A DNA stretch of 64,000 nt, from NCBI GenBank assembly GCA_964542535.1, contig CAZIUE010000018.1, positions 11,445-75,444 on the forward strand, read 5' to 3'. This document shows positions 49,538 through 60,060 of this stretch, piece by piece. The stretch's first letter is position 1. Each line of letters begins with the position of its first letter. A program made the position numbers and the translations under genes. Source of the stretch: Pseudopelobacter sp964542535. GTDB taxonomy: Bacteria; Desulfobacterota; Desulfuromonadia; Geobacterales; Pseudopelobacteraceae. The notes under the pieces were generated by a model. That model did not search any database. It was not told where the DNA came from and saw only the letters and a program-made list of their open reading frames with translations.

Positions 49538-51334
49538 ATGGACATCAGCAGACTGCGGAATTTTTCCATCATCGCCCATATTGATCACGGCAAATCCACC
49601 CTGGCGGACCGGCTGCTGGAGTATACCGGCGCCCTGTCCCAGCGGGAGATGCAGAACCAGTTCCTGGACAAGATGGACCTGGAGCGGGAGCGGGGCATCA
49701 CCATCAAGGCCCAGACCGTGCGGCTTACCTACCGCGCCGACGACGGCAACGACTATGTCCTCAACCTGATCGACACCCCCGGTCACGTGGACTTCAGCTA
49801 CGAGGTCTCCCGTTCCCTGGCCGCCTGCGAGGGGGGACTGCTGGTGGTGGATGCTTCCCAGGGGGTGGAGGCCCAGACCCTGGCCAACGTCTACCTGGCC
49901 CTGGACAACAACCTGGAGGTCTTCCCGGTCCTGAACAAGATCGACCTGCCGGCGGCGGACCCGGAGCGGGTGATCCAGGAGATCGAGGAGATCATCGGCA
50001 TCGATGCCCACGACGCCGTTCTGGCCAGCGCCAAGGAGGGGATCGGCACCCACGAGATCCTGGAGGAGATCGTCAAGAAGATCCCGCCTCCCAAGGGGGA
50101 TGCCGCGGCGCCTCTGCGAGCGCTTCTGTTCGACTCCTGGTACGACCAGTACCAGGGGGTGATCATCCTGGTGCGCATCTTCGACGGCACCCTGAAAAAG
50201 GGGGACCGCATCCAGCTCATGGCCACCAGGAGCTCCTTCGAGGCGCTCAAGGTGGGGGTGTTCGCCCCGACTATGGTGGAGACTCCGCAGCTCTCCGCCG
50301 GTGAGGTGGGATTCGTCATCGCCGGCATCAAGGACGTTGCCGACGCCAAGGTGGGCGATACGGTCACCTTGCAGCAGCGTCCCTGCGCCGCCCCCCTGGA
50401 AGGGTTCAAGGAGGTCAAGCCGATGGTCTTTTCCGGCCTGTACCCCATCGACACCATCCAGTACGAGCAGTTGCGTGACGCCCTGGCCAAGCTCAAGCTG
50501 AACGACTCCTCCTTCTCCTATGATCCGGAGACCTCCCTGGCCCTGGGCTTCGGCTTCCGCTGCGGCTTCCTGGGCCTGTTGCACATGGAGATCATCCAGG
50601 AACGGCTGGAGCGGGAGTTCGGCCTGGACCTGATCACCACCGCCCCCACGGTCGTCTACCGGGTGCACCGGGTCACCGGCGAGGTGCAGAGCATCGAGAG
50701 CGCCAACCAGATGCCCGAGCAGCAGCACGTGGCGTTCATGGAGGAACCGTTTATCCTGGCCAACATCCATGTGCCCAACGAGTTCGTGGGGGGGGTGCTG
50801 GCCCTGTGCGAGGACAAGCGCGGCGTGCAGCGGGAAATCAGGTACCTGACCCAGAACCGGGTCATGATCGTCTACGAACTGCCGTTGAACGAGATCGTGC
50901 TTGATTTCTACGACCGGCTGAAGTCCATCACCCGGGGGTATGCTTCCCTGGACTACGAGCATCTGGATTACCGCCAGAGCGAACTGGTGCGCATGAACAT
51001 CATGATCAACGGTGAGGTGGTGGATGCCCTGTCGCTCATCCTGCACCGGGAAAAGGCTTACTACCGCGGCCGGGAGCTGGTCTCCAAGATGAAGGAGCTG
51101 ATCCCGCGCCAGATGTTCGAGGTGGCCATCCAGGCCGCCATCGGCACCAAGATCATCGCCCGGGAGACGGTCAAGGCCATGCGCAAGGACGTGCTGGCCA
51201 AGTGCTATGGCGGCGATATCACCCGCAAGCGCAAGCTCCTGGAGAAGCAGAAGGAAGGCAAGAAGAGGATGAAGAACGTGGGCAACGTCGAACTGCCACA
51301 GGACGCTTTCCTGGCGATACTGAAGGTGGAATGA
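49538..51334 (+). CDS. lepA: Elongation factor 4 (LepA)
   Basis: 598 aa, full length, from ATG 49538 with AAGGAA upstream. GTPase motifs: AHIDHGKSTLADRLLEYTG (G1), ERERGITIKAQTVRL (G2), DTPGHVDF (G3) and NKIDLPAADPERV (G4). The C-terminal LepA-specific domain ends KEGKKRMKNVGNVELPQDAFLAILKV, an almost invariant tail. It back-translocates or remodels stalled ribosomes. Overlaps with the possible upstream start of lepB, as in many bacteria. Confidence 0.97.
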   Translation: MDISRLRNFSIIAHIDHGKSTLADRLLEYTGALSQREMQNQFLDKMDLERERGITIKAQTVRLTYRADDGNDYVLNLIDTPGHVDFSYEVSRSLAACEGGLLVVDASQGVEAQTLANVYLALDNNLEVFPVLNKIDLPAADPERVIQEIEEIIGIDAHDAVLASAKEGIGTHEILEEIVKKIPPPKGDAAAPLRALLFDSWYDQYQGVIILVRIFDGTLKKGDRIQLMATRSSFEALKVGVFAPTMVETPQLSAGEVGFVIAGIKDVADAKVGDTVTLQQRPCAAPLEGFKEVKPMVFSGLYPIDTIQYEQLRDALAKLKLNDSSFSYDPETSLALGFGFRCGFLGLLHMEIIQERLEREFGLDLITTAPTVVYRVHRVTGEVQSIESANQMPEQQHVAFMEEPFILANIHVPNEFVGGVLALCEDKRGVQREIRYLTQNRVMIVYELPLNEIVLDFYDRLKSITRGYASLDYEHLDYRQSELVRMNIMINGEVVDALSLILHREKAYYRGRELVSKMKELIPRQMFEVAIQAAIGTKIIARETVKAMRKDVLAKCYGGDITRKRKLLEKQKEGKKRMKNVGNVELPQDAFLAILKVE

Positions 51335-51405
51335 CGGGCCAGACCGTACCAACCTGTTGTCCGGCGGACGGCGCGACAGACGCGCCTCAGCCCAAGAGGA
51401 AGCAT

Positions 51406-52071
51406 ATGCAAGAGAAAACAGAAGCAGTCACGGGCGGAACCATGCGCGAACCCGAACCGGTCGTAAAGAAGAAGAGCCTTGTGCGCGAGTATGCCGAATC
51501 GATCATCATCGCCCTGCTCCTGGCGCTGGTGATCCGCACCTACCTGGTGCAGGCCTTCAAGATTCCCTCCGGCTCCATGGAGGACACCCTGGTCGTGGGC
51601 GACCACCTGCTGGTGAGCAAGTTCATCTACGGCACCAAAATCCCCTTCACCGACTCCCAGATCGTCAAGGTCCGTGATCCGCGCCGGGGGGACGTGATCG
51701 TGTTCGAGTACCCCGAAGACCCCAGCAAGGACTTCATCAAGCGGATCGTCGGCACCCCCGGGGACGTGGTGGAGGGGAGGGACAAGAAGGTCTACGTGAA
51801 CGGCAGGCTCTATCAGAACCCCCACGAGGTGCACAAGGAGCGGGAGATCGTTCCCAGGGAGATGAACCCCCGGGACAGCTTCGGCCCGGTGACCGTGCCT
51901 GCCAACTCCTACTTCGTCATGGGTGATAACCGTGACCGCTCCTATGACAGCCGCTTCTGGGGCTTCGTCAGCCGCGACAAGATCAAGGGGCTGGCCTTCA
52001 TCAAGTACTGGTCCTGGGATAGCGAGAAGTTCCGGCCGCGGCTGGGCAGCGTCGGCAAACTGATCGACTGA
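51406..52071 (+). CDS. lepB: Signal peptidase I
   Basis: 221 aa from ATG 51406 with GAGGA five bases upstream; ATG 51331, overlapping the lepA stop, would add 25 residues. A single membrane anchor (SIIIALLLALVIRTYLV) precedes the catalytic serine in IPSGSMEDTLVVGD. The lysine is in FIKRIVGTPGD, and VMGDNRDRSYDSRFWGFV is box E. It cleaves signal peptides from exported proteins in the periplasm. Cotranscribed with lepA. Confidence 0.95.
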   Translation: MQEKTEAVTGGTMREPEPVVKKKSLVREYAESIIIALLLALVIRTYLVQAFKIPSGSMEDTLVVGDHLLVSKFIYGTKIPFTDSQIVKVRDPRRGDVIVFEYPEDPSKDFIKRIVGTPGDVVEGRDKKVYVNGRLYQNPHEVHKEREIVPREMNPRDSFGPVTVPANSYFVMGDNRDRSYDSRFWGFVSRDKIKGLAFIKYWSWDSEKFRPRLGSVGKLID

Positions 52072-52338
52072 GCGCGGCCGGCCCGCGGCACACGCTTCCG
52101 AGCCGGGAGAGCCGCCACGGCTGTTCCGTTAGTGCCTGCATCCTGAGACATGCGGTTATTCACGCGAAGCCGCGAAGTTCGCGAAGAACAACAGATGATG
52201 CGCAACGGTTGAATCACCTGTGCGGTGAGCGCCATTGCCTGACATCTGTTTCATTTCTTTGCGTCTTCTCGTCGTTGCGTGAGATGGATTGCCGTTTTTA
52301 GATATCATTTTAATTTAATTTCGCGAATGGAGAAGCTG

Positions 52339-54123
<1,785 letters not shown>

Positions 54124-54132
54124 CCGCGTTCC

Positions 54133-54843
54133 ATGAGCCGCCGGCCCCTCGCCATAGCGATCCTCTGCTGCTCACTGCTGGGGGGGTGCGCGACCGGTGC
54201 CCCCACCTGGCGCAGCCAGGCCGCCTCCCTGGTGAGCGATCTAGACCGGCAGGAGGCCCGGCGGTTGATGCCCCATGAGTACCGGAGCCTGCTGGAGACC
54301 TTCGAGCATGGTGAGGCGGTCTTCTATGTGCGCCGGAAGAAGTCCCTGGCCGATCCTTATTACCTGCTGGTGCTGCAGAAGGGGAGCGTGCTGCGGGAAA
54401 ACCTGCGCCTGCTCAAGGAGCGGATGCTGGCCGAGGAGCGCCGGCGGGCCGCCGAGGAGGCTGCCCGCCGGGAAGAGGAGCGCCTGGCGCGGGAGGCTGC
54501 CGAGGCGGTGGAGCGTCAGCGCCGTCAGGAACTGCTCAAGGCGGCCGCGGAGGCGCGCGCCGCCCAGGCGGCCCAGGCCGCCCGGCCTACTCCCCTGCCG
54601 CGGGAGCGGGAACTGCCACCCCAGCCTTCATCCTACACCGTGCGTCGCGCCGAGACGCTCCCCCAGATCGCCGCCCGTCCCGAGATCTACGGCGATGCTT
54701 CTCTCTGGCCCCTGATTTACCGCGCCAACCGCGACCAGATCCGCGATCCCAAGCGTCTCTGGCCCGGCCAGGCCCTGCGCATTCCCCGTCGCTTCTCCCG
54801 CGACGAGGCCCTGGAAGCCAAACGCTTCTCCGCCAAGCACTGA
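54133..54843 (+). CDS. LysM-domain lipoprotein
   Basis: 236 aa, 9 bp after aspS. The N-terminus is a lipoprotein signal with lipobox LLGGC at residues 15-19. Residues 85-155 form a charged helix rich in Glu, Arg and Ala (coiled coil, AEERRRAAEEAARREEER). The C-terminus is a LysM fold: SYTVRRAETLPQIAARPEIYGDASLWPLIYRANRDQI and LWPGQALRIPRR. It probably sits in the outer membrane and binds peptidoglycan. Neighbour lipoproteins with this plan are common in Geobacter-type bacteria; no enzymatic domain is seen. Confidence 0.85.
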   Translation: MSRRPLAIAILCCSLLGGCATGAPTWRSQAASLVSDLDRQEARRLMPHEYRSLLETFEHGEAVFYVRRKKSLADPYYLLVLQKGSVLRENLRLLKERMLAEERRRAAEEAARREEERLAREAAEAVERQRRQELLKAAAEARAAQAAQAARPTPLPRERELPPQPSSYTVRRAETLPQIAARPEIYGDASLWPLIYRANRDQIRDPKRLWPGQALRIPRRFSRDEALEAKRFSAKH

Positions 54844-54892
54844 TTCCCCGTTCCCCATTCCCCATTCCCCATTCCCTGGTCCCTGGTCCCTG
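54844..54892. repeat. Heptameric tandem repeat
   Basis: About seven units with period seven: TTCCCCG, three TTCCCCA, then TTCCCTG/GTCCCTG types. It begins immediately after the LysM lipoprotein stop. Related heptamers are at 49365-49397. Confidence 0.7.
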
Positions 54893-55000
54893 ATATGTCT
54901 TTAACTATCCGGATTTATTGCTTAAAAAAGACTTTTTCCAAAATTGTCCCGATTTGGGGTCAACTGTGTAAAAAACAAACACAAGCGGGTAATTCTATTC

Positions 55001-55029
55001 TTGATCTCTCCGTGGTCTTGGTTTATAGT
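55001..55029 (+). promoter_or_regulatory. Promoter of mdh
   Basis: TTGATC (55001-55006) and TATAGT (55024-55029) have the best 17-bp spacing, 36 bp before the mdh start and upstream of its AGGAGG. It likely drives mdh and possibly the kor genes. Confidence 0.65.
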
Positions 55030-55064
55030 GACGGTCGATTTTACTAACTCCAGGAGGAAACAGT

Positions 55065-56018
55065 ATGTCGCGTAAAAAGATTGCACTTATCGGTGGTGGA
55101 CAAATCGGCGGCGTTCTTGCTCAGCTCTGCGCTCTGCGTGAGCTCGGCGATGTCGTTCTTTTTGACGTTGTTGAAGGCCTTCCCCAGGGCAAGACCCTGG
55201 ATATCTCCGAAGCCGCTCCGGTGGACAATTTCGACGTCTGCCTGAAAGGGGCCAATGCCTATGAGGACATCGCCGGCGCCAACGTGGTCATCATCACCGC
55301 CGGTCTGCCCCGCAAGCCGGGCATGAGCCGCGACGACCTGATCGCCACCAACTCCAAGATCATGCAGTCCGTTGCCGAGGGCATCAAGAAACATGCCCCC
55401 GAAGCGTTCATTATCTGTATCTCCAATCCGCTGGACGCCATGGTTACCCTCTGTCAGAGAGTTACCGGTTTCCCCAAAAACCGCGTCATGGGTATGGCCG
55501 GCGTGCTGGACTCCGCCCGTTTCGCCGCCTTCATCGCCTGGGAACTGGGTGTTTCCGTGAAGGATGTTACCGCCATGGTTATGGGCGGCCACGGCGACGA
55601 CATGGTTCCCCTGGTCCGTTACGCCAACGTATTCGGTATTCCGGTCATGGCCCTGCTTGAAAAGAAATACGGCAGCGCCGCCAAGGCCAAGGAAGTCATG
55701 GACGCCATGGTGAAGCGCACCGCCGGCGCGGGCGGCGAAGTGGTCGGCCTGCTCAAGACCGGTTCCGCTTTCTATTCCCCGGCTTCATCGGCCATCTGCA
55801 TGGCTGAAGCCATCCTGCGCGACCAGAAGCGCGTCCTGCCGGTATGCGCCCTGCTGGAAGGCGAGTACGGCGTGAACGGCTACTACGTGGGCGTTCCCTG
55901 TATCCTCGGAGCGGGCGGCGTCGAGAAGATCGTTGAAATAGATCTGGATGAGACCGAGCAGGCCCTGTTCAACAGCTCCGTTTCCCACGTCAAGGAACTG
56001 GTTGACAGCCTGAAGTAA
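55065..56018 (+). CDS. mdh: Malate dehydrogenase
   Basis: 317 aa with AGGAGG before ATG 55065. NAD-binding IALIGGGQIGGVLAQLCAL, substrate arginines in AGLPRKPGMSRDDL, ISNPLDAMV, and the catalytic histidine in VMGGHGDDMVPL are visible. The sequence is of the LDH-like bacterial malate dehydrogenase group. It converts malate and oxaloacetate with NAD in the TCA cycle. korDABC, acting at the 2-oxoglutarate step, follows, so two TCA steps are grouped. Confidence 0.97.
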   Translation: MSRKKIALIGGGQIGGVLAQLCALRELGDVVLFDVVEGLPQGKTLDISEAAPVDNFDVCLKGANAYEDIAGANVVIITAGLPRKPGMSRDDLIATNSKIMQSVAEGIKKHAPEAFIICISNPLDAMVTLCQRVTGFPKNRVMGMAGVLDSARFAAFIAWELGVSVKDVTAMVMGGHGDDMVPLVRYANVFGIPVMALLEKKYGSAAKAKEVMDAMVKRTAGAGGEVVGLLKTGSAFYSPASSAICMAEAILRDQKRVLPVCALLEGEYGVNGYYVGVPCILGAGGVEKIVEIDLDETEQALFNSSVSHVKELVDSLK

Positions 56019-56035
56019 CAACCCGTTCGTATCAG

Positions 56036-56072
56036 GCGCCGCGGTGCGGGGCGATGCCCCCCGCCGCGGCGC
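56036..56072 (+). terminator. Strong hairpin after mdh
   Basis: GCGCCGCGG-T-GCGGGG pairs with CCCCCG-CCGCGGCGC around a short loop, 18 bp after the mdh stop, followed only by GTTTCCC. It could be an attenuator or partial terminator between mdh and kor genes. Confidence 0.5.
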
Positions 56073-56239
56073 GTTTCCCGATGAATTCAGCTACAACACA
56101 ACGACCGCCCCCCGTACCATTCACGCACGGATTCAGAAACCTCGGTAATACAGACTGCTTGTGAGGGAGGATGCAGTGCCCTCCCCCGGACAGTGAACCT
56201 GTGTCCAACAAACGAGTACCGGCAAGTGGAGCAGCCCAG

Positions 56240-56455
56240 ATGGAGAACGTACCGCCCAGAATCGAGATTAACCAGGCCTACTGCAAAGGGTGCCATATCT
56301 GCGTCGAATTCTGCCCCACCAAGGTGCTGGAGATGAGAGGGGTCGTGGCTGCGGTCAAGAAACCCGAGGCCTGCATCGCCTGCATGCAGTGCGAGCTGCG
56401 CTGCCCCGACTTTGCCATCAGGGTCATCGTCGATGCCAACAAGGGGAGGAACTGA
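56240..56455 (+). CDS. korD: 2-oxoacid:ferredoxin oxidoreductase delta (ferredoxin) subunit
   Basis: 71 aa from ATG 56240. Two 4Fe-4S motifs, CKGCHICVEFCP and CIACMQCELRCPD, fill most of it. It carries electrons from KorAB to ferredoxin. The gene stands at the head of korDABC and is 4 bp from korA. An upstream in-frame ATG (56171) lacks similarity and was not used. Confidence 0.92.
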   Translation: MENVPPRIEINQAYCKGCHICVEFCPTKVLEMRGVVAAVKKPEACIACMQCELRCPDFAIRVIVDANKGRN

Positions 56456-56459
56456 AACG

Positions 56460-57593
56460 GTGGCGAAACGAGTCGCATTTCTTCAGGGCAATGAAGCCGC
56501 CGCCTTTGGCGCGCTCTATGCCGGTTGCAGCTTCTTTGCCGGCTACCCCATCACCCCCGCCACCGAGGTCTCCGAGGTTCTCTCCGTCGAGCTCCCGAAG
56601 GTCGGCGGCAAGTTCATCCAGATGGAAGACGAGATCGGTGCCATGGCCGCCTGCCTGGGGGCCTCGCTGACCGGCTCCAAGGTGCTGACTGCCACCTCCG
56701 GCCCCGGCCTCTCCCTGAAACAGGAGCTGATCGGCTACGGCTGTATCGCCGAGATCCCCTGCGTGATCATCAACGTCATGCGCGGCGGCCCCTCCACCGG
56801 CATGCCCACGGGCCCGAGCCAGGCCGATATCATGGCCGCCCGGTGGGGCACCCACGGCGACCATCCCGCCATCTGCCTGGTACCCGCCTCGGTGCAGGAA
56901 CTGTTCGAGGAAACCGTGCGCGCCTTCAACCTGGCGGAGACGTACCGCACGCCGGTGATCGTGCTGCCGGACGAGATCATCGCCCACATGCGCGAGCGCA
57001 TCGTCATCCCCGAACAGGGGGAGCTGGAGGTGATCGACCGCACCCCCCCCGGCGTCCCGCCCGAGGCCTACAAGCCCTACGACACCAGTTTCGGCGACGT
57101 GCCGCCCCTGGCGGCCTTTGGCTCCGGCTACCGTTTTCACGTGACCGGCCTCAACAAGATGGCGGATGGTTTTCCCACCACCAAGGCCTCCCTGGTGCAG
57201 GCCGAGGAGGAGCGCCAGATGCGCAAGGTCAACGCCAACCTGGACCACATCCTGCTCAACGAGGAGTACCTGCTGGAGGACGCCGACATCGCCGTGGTGG
57301 CCTTCGGCTCAACCTCCCGGTCGGTGCGCTACGCCGTCAATGTTGCCCGCGAGCAGGGGATCAGGGCCGGCATGTTCCGCATCAGGACTCTCTGGCCCTT
57401 TCCCGACCGTCAGGTCGGCGAACTGGCCGGCAGGGTCAAGGCCATCATTACTCCGGAGATGAATCTGGGCATGTGTACCCTTGAAGTGCGGCGCTGCGTG
57501 GAGGGGAAGGTGCCGGTGCAGGGGATCTTCCGTGTGGACGGCGAGCCGATCAATCCGGACCAGATTCTCGACAGCCTCAAAAAGGTTCTCTAA
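56460..57593 (+). CDS. korA: 2-oxoacid:ferredoxin oxidoreductase alpha subunit
   Basis: 377 aa from GTG 56460, with GGGAGGA upstream. The sequence FFAGYPITPATEVSEVLS is the alpha-subunit signature (YPITP), and VIINVMRGGPSTGMPTGPSQADIM follows. The C-terminus shows VVAFGSTSRSVRYAV. With KorB, KorC and KorD it probably oxidises 2-oxoglutarate to succinyl-CoA, reducing ferredoxin. The call of 2-oxoglutarate rather than another 2-oxoacid rests on synteny with mdh, as in Geobacter. Confidence 0.93.
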   Translation: MAKRVAFLQGNEAAAFGALYAGCSFFAGYPITPATEVSEVLSVELPKVGGKFIQMEDEIGAMAACLGASLTGSKVLTATSGPGLSLKQELIGYGCIAEIPCVIINVMRGGPSTGMPTGPSQADIMAARWGTHGDHPAICLVPASVQELFEETVRAFNLAETYRTPVIVLPDEIIAHMRERIVIPEQGELEVIDRTPPGVPPEAYKPYDTSFGDVPPLAAFGSGYRFHVTGLNKMADGFPTTKASLVQAEEERQMRKVNANLDHILLNEEYLLEDADIAVVAFGSTSRSVRYAVNVAREQGIRAGMFRIRTLWPFPDRQVGELAGRVKAIITPEMNLGMCTLEVRRCVEGKVPVQGIFRVDGEPINPDQILDSLKKVL

Positions 57594-57596
57594 GCC

Positions 57597-58418
57597 ATGG
57601 CATTCGATTACGAAACCTATCTCCGCCCCGAAAAACTCCCCCATATCTGGTGCCCCGGCTGTGGCCACGGCATCGTCATGAAGGGGCTGATCCGCGCCAT
57701 GGATGCGCTGGGCCTGGACAAGGACATGACCGCCATTGTCTCCGGTATCGGCTGCGCCTCGCGCCTGCCCGGCTACATGGACTGCTGCACCCTGCACACG
57801 GCCCATGGCCGCGCTCCCGCCTTTGCCACCGGCATCAAGCTGGCCAGGCCGGAGATGACCGTGATCATGGTGGCCGGTGACGGCGACATGGTCGCCATCG
57901 GCGGCAACCACTTCATCCATGCCTGCCGCCGCAACATCGACATGACCTGTGTCATCATGAACAACTATGTCTACGGCATGACCGGCGGCCAGTTTTCTCC
58001 CACCACCCCCACCGGCCAGAAAGCCTCCACCACCCCCTACGGCAACCCCGATCCGACCTTCGATATCGCCAAGCTGGCCATGGGAGCGGGGGCGACCTTC
58101 GTGGCCCGGGGCACCTCCTACCATGCCAGCCAGCTGGACGGCCTGATCTCCGAGGCCATCAGCCACAAGGGATTCTCGGTGGTGGAGGTGCTGGACGACT
58201 GTCCCACCACCTATGGCAGGCGCAACAAGTTCAGGTCGGTGATCCAGATGATGGCGCGCCACAAGGAAAACTGCGTGCCGGTCAAGGCGGCAGCGGTGAT
58301 GACGCAGGAACAACTCGCGGGAAAGGTACTCACCGGGATCCTCCATCGGGAGGAGCGCCCGGAATACTGTCAGGAATACGATCGCATCATCCGGCTTGCC
58401 CAGGGCGCGGCTCACTAG
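57597..58418 (+). CDS. korB: 2-oxoacid:ferredoxin oxidoreductase beta subunit
   Basis: 273 aa, 3 bp after korA. Thiamine pyrophosphate site: HIWCPGCGHGIVMKGLIRA at the start, and VAGDGDMVAIGGNHFIHACRRNIDMTCVIMNNYVYGMTGGQ (GDG...NN) in the middle. Cofactor and length agree with KorB. The conserved SxTxxG-type region TGGQFSPTTPTGQ completes the site. Confidence 0.95.
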   Translation: MAFDYETYLRPEKLPHIWCPGCGHGIVMKGLIRAMDALGLDKDMTAIVSGIGCASRLPGYMDCCTLHTAHGRAPAFATGIKLARPEMTVIMVAGDGDMVAIGGNHFIHACRRNIDMTCVIMNNYVYGMTGGQFSPTTPTGQKASTTPYGNPDPTFDIAKLAMGAGATFVARGTSYHASQLDGLISEAISHKGFSVVEVLDDCPTTYGRRNKFRSVIQMMARHKENCVPVKAAAVMTQEQLAGKVLTGILHREERPEYCQEYDRIIRLAQGAAH

Positions 58419-58443
58419 CCGCCTGCTGAAGGGAGGAACACGC

Positions 58444-59001
58444 ATGTCCAGATATGAACTCAGGTTTTCGGGGTCGGGTGGCCAGGGGTTGATCACCGCC
58501 GGTATCATCATGGCCAAGGCAGCGTCCATCTACGAGGGGAAACAGGCGGTGCAGTCCCAGAGCTACGGTCCCGAGGCCCGCGGCGGCGCCGCCAAGTCGG
58601 AGGTGATCATCTCCGGTGAATCCATCGACTATCCCAAGGTAACCCAGTGCGACGCCCTGCTGGCCCTGACCCAGAAAGCCTGCGACAGGTATGCCGCCGA
58701 TATCAAGGAGGGGGGGCTGCTGCTGGTGGATTCGGACCTGGTGAAGGATCTGCCCGTCGGGAACTACCGTACCATCGCCCTCCCCATCGTCACTATCGCC
58801 CGTTCCGATGTGGGGCGCGCCATCGTGGCCAACATCGTTGCCCTGGGGGCCATGGTGGCCATCACCGGCGTGGTATCGCGGGAGAATGTGGAACGGGCGG
58901 TGCTCTCCAGTCTGCCGGAGCCGTTCCAGGAACTGAACAGGAAAGCCTTCAACAAGGGGTTTGAACGGGCACGACAGGTGTACGGCGAGACGACCCACTG
59001 A
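58444..59001 (+). CDS. korC: 2-oxoacid:ferredoxin oxidoreductase gamma subunit
   Basis: 185 aa from ATG 58444 with GGGAGGA upstream. LRFSGSGGQGLITAGIIMAKAA is the gamma-domain signature and QSYGPEARGGAAKSEVIIS the conserved loop. It is the last gene of korDABC. A converging rlpA gene starts 88 bp on. Confidence 0.94.
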   Translation: MSRYELRFSGSGGQGLITAGIIMAKAASIYEGKQAVQSQSYGPEARGGAAKSEVIISGESIDYPKVTQCDALLALTQKACDRYAADIKEGGLLLVDSDLVKDLPVGNYRTIALPIVTIARSDVGRAIVANIVALGAMVAITGVVSRENVERAVLSSLPEPFQELNRKAFNKGFERARQVYGETTH

Positions 59002-59089
59002 GGAGAGTTCACCCGCGACGTAACGGTTGAGGGGAGGGGAGGGCCGGTCCGGCGCTCCCCTCTCGCGTTCCGGTGTCCCGCCGGCGCGC

Positions 59090-59863
59090 TCAGTCCCGGG
59101 CAACCACGAAGCAGCCGGGGAAACGGCCGTCCCGCTGGCGTTCCTGATTGGCCTGGGCTGTTTTCAGTGACGAATACCTGCCCACCCATACCCGGAAGTA
59201 CCTGGTTCCCGCCACCAGCCCCTCGCGCACGTCCGCCTCGGCCGCGGTTCGCCGCAGCTCCCGCGCCAACCGGTCCGCGTTGTCCCTGCTCCTGAAAGCC
59301 CCCACCTGCAGCGCGAAGACGCCGCGGTCGTAGCTGTCCGGTCCGCGGTAGCTGGTGGTGCCGTCACGCTCCACGGTGCGGTACCCCAGCGCTGTTACCG
59401 TTACCGGAGCGAGCCCCTCCTGGAGCATGCCCAGTTGTTTCGCGGCCCCTTCGGAGAGGTCGATGATGCGGTCCCCCACGAAGGGGCCCCGGTCGTTGAT
59501 GCGGACCACCACCTCCCGGTCGCTGCGCCGGTGCCGCACCCGCACGTACACTCCCAGGGGGAGGGTCTTGTGGGCCGCGGTCATGGCGTTCATGTCGAAC
59601 GGCTCGCCGCTGCTGGTGGGGCGGCCGTGGAAGTCGGCTCCGTAGCAGCTGGCGGTCCCCTCCTGCTGGAAGCCGTCGTGGCTGGCCAGCGGCTGGTAGC
59701 GTACCCCGTTCACGCTGTAGGGGCGCTCTCCCCTTTTGTAGGGCGGGACCGCCGTCTTTTCCCCGTACCGGGGGGCGGCGCAGGCCGCCAGCAACGCGAT
59801 CAGCAGGCACCCCAGCGTGCCCGCCGGGCAGCGACGGAGCCTCTGTCCCCTGTTCATCCGCAT
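59090..59863 (-). CDS. rlpA: Septal ring lytic transglycosylase RlpA-family lipoprotein with SPOR domain
   Basis: 257 aa with GGAGGTAAT before the start. The lipobox LLAAC lies near residue 27. The double-psi beta-barrel domain has ASCYGADFHGRPTSSGEPFDMNAMTAAHKTLPLG and VVRINDRGPFVGDRIIDLS, with the catalytic Glu/Asp region. The C-terminal SPOR domain (VFALQVGAFRSRDNADRLA, FRVWVGRYSSL) binds denuded peptidoglycan at the septum. It should cleave naked glycan strands in the outer membrane/periplasm. Convergent to korC. Confidence 0.93.
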   Translation of the reverse strand: MRMNRGQRLRRCPAGTLGCLLIALLAACAAPRYGEKTAVPPYKRGERPYSVNGVRYQPLASHDGFQQEGTASCYGADFHGRPTSSGEPFDMNAMTAAHKTLPLGVYVRVRHRRSDREVVVRINDRGPFVGDRIIDLSEGAAKQLGMLQEGLAPVTVTALGYRTVERDGTTSYRGPDSYDRGVFALQVGAFRSRDNADRLARELRRTAAEADVREGLVAGTRYFRVWVGRYSSLKTAQANQERQRDGRFPGCFVVARD

Positions 59864-60060
59864 GAATTACCTCCTTCTATCCCGCTTCGTCCAAGGGGCG
59901 GGCCGGCGGAAACCGGTCCCCCGTCTCGACCCTGACCGGCGCCGGCCGGCGAATGCGGGTTGATTTTACCTGCCCCGAACGGGTATACTCCATCCCCGAC
60001 GGTCGTCCCGCTCTCAGCAGTTGCCGCGGGCCGGCTCCCGAAAACGTCCCCGGAGAAGCG

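Noticed and set aside
56036..56072. Rho-independent terminator ending mdh completely
   Set aside because: The hairpin is strong but lacks a U-tract; kept only as possible attenuator.
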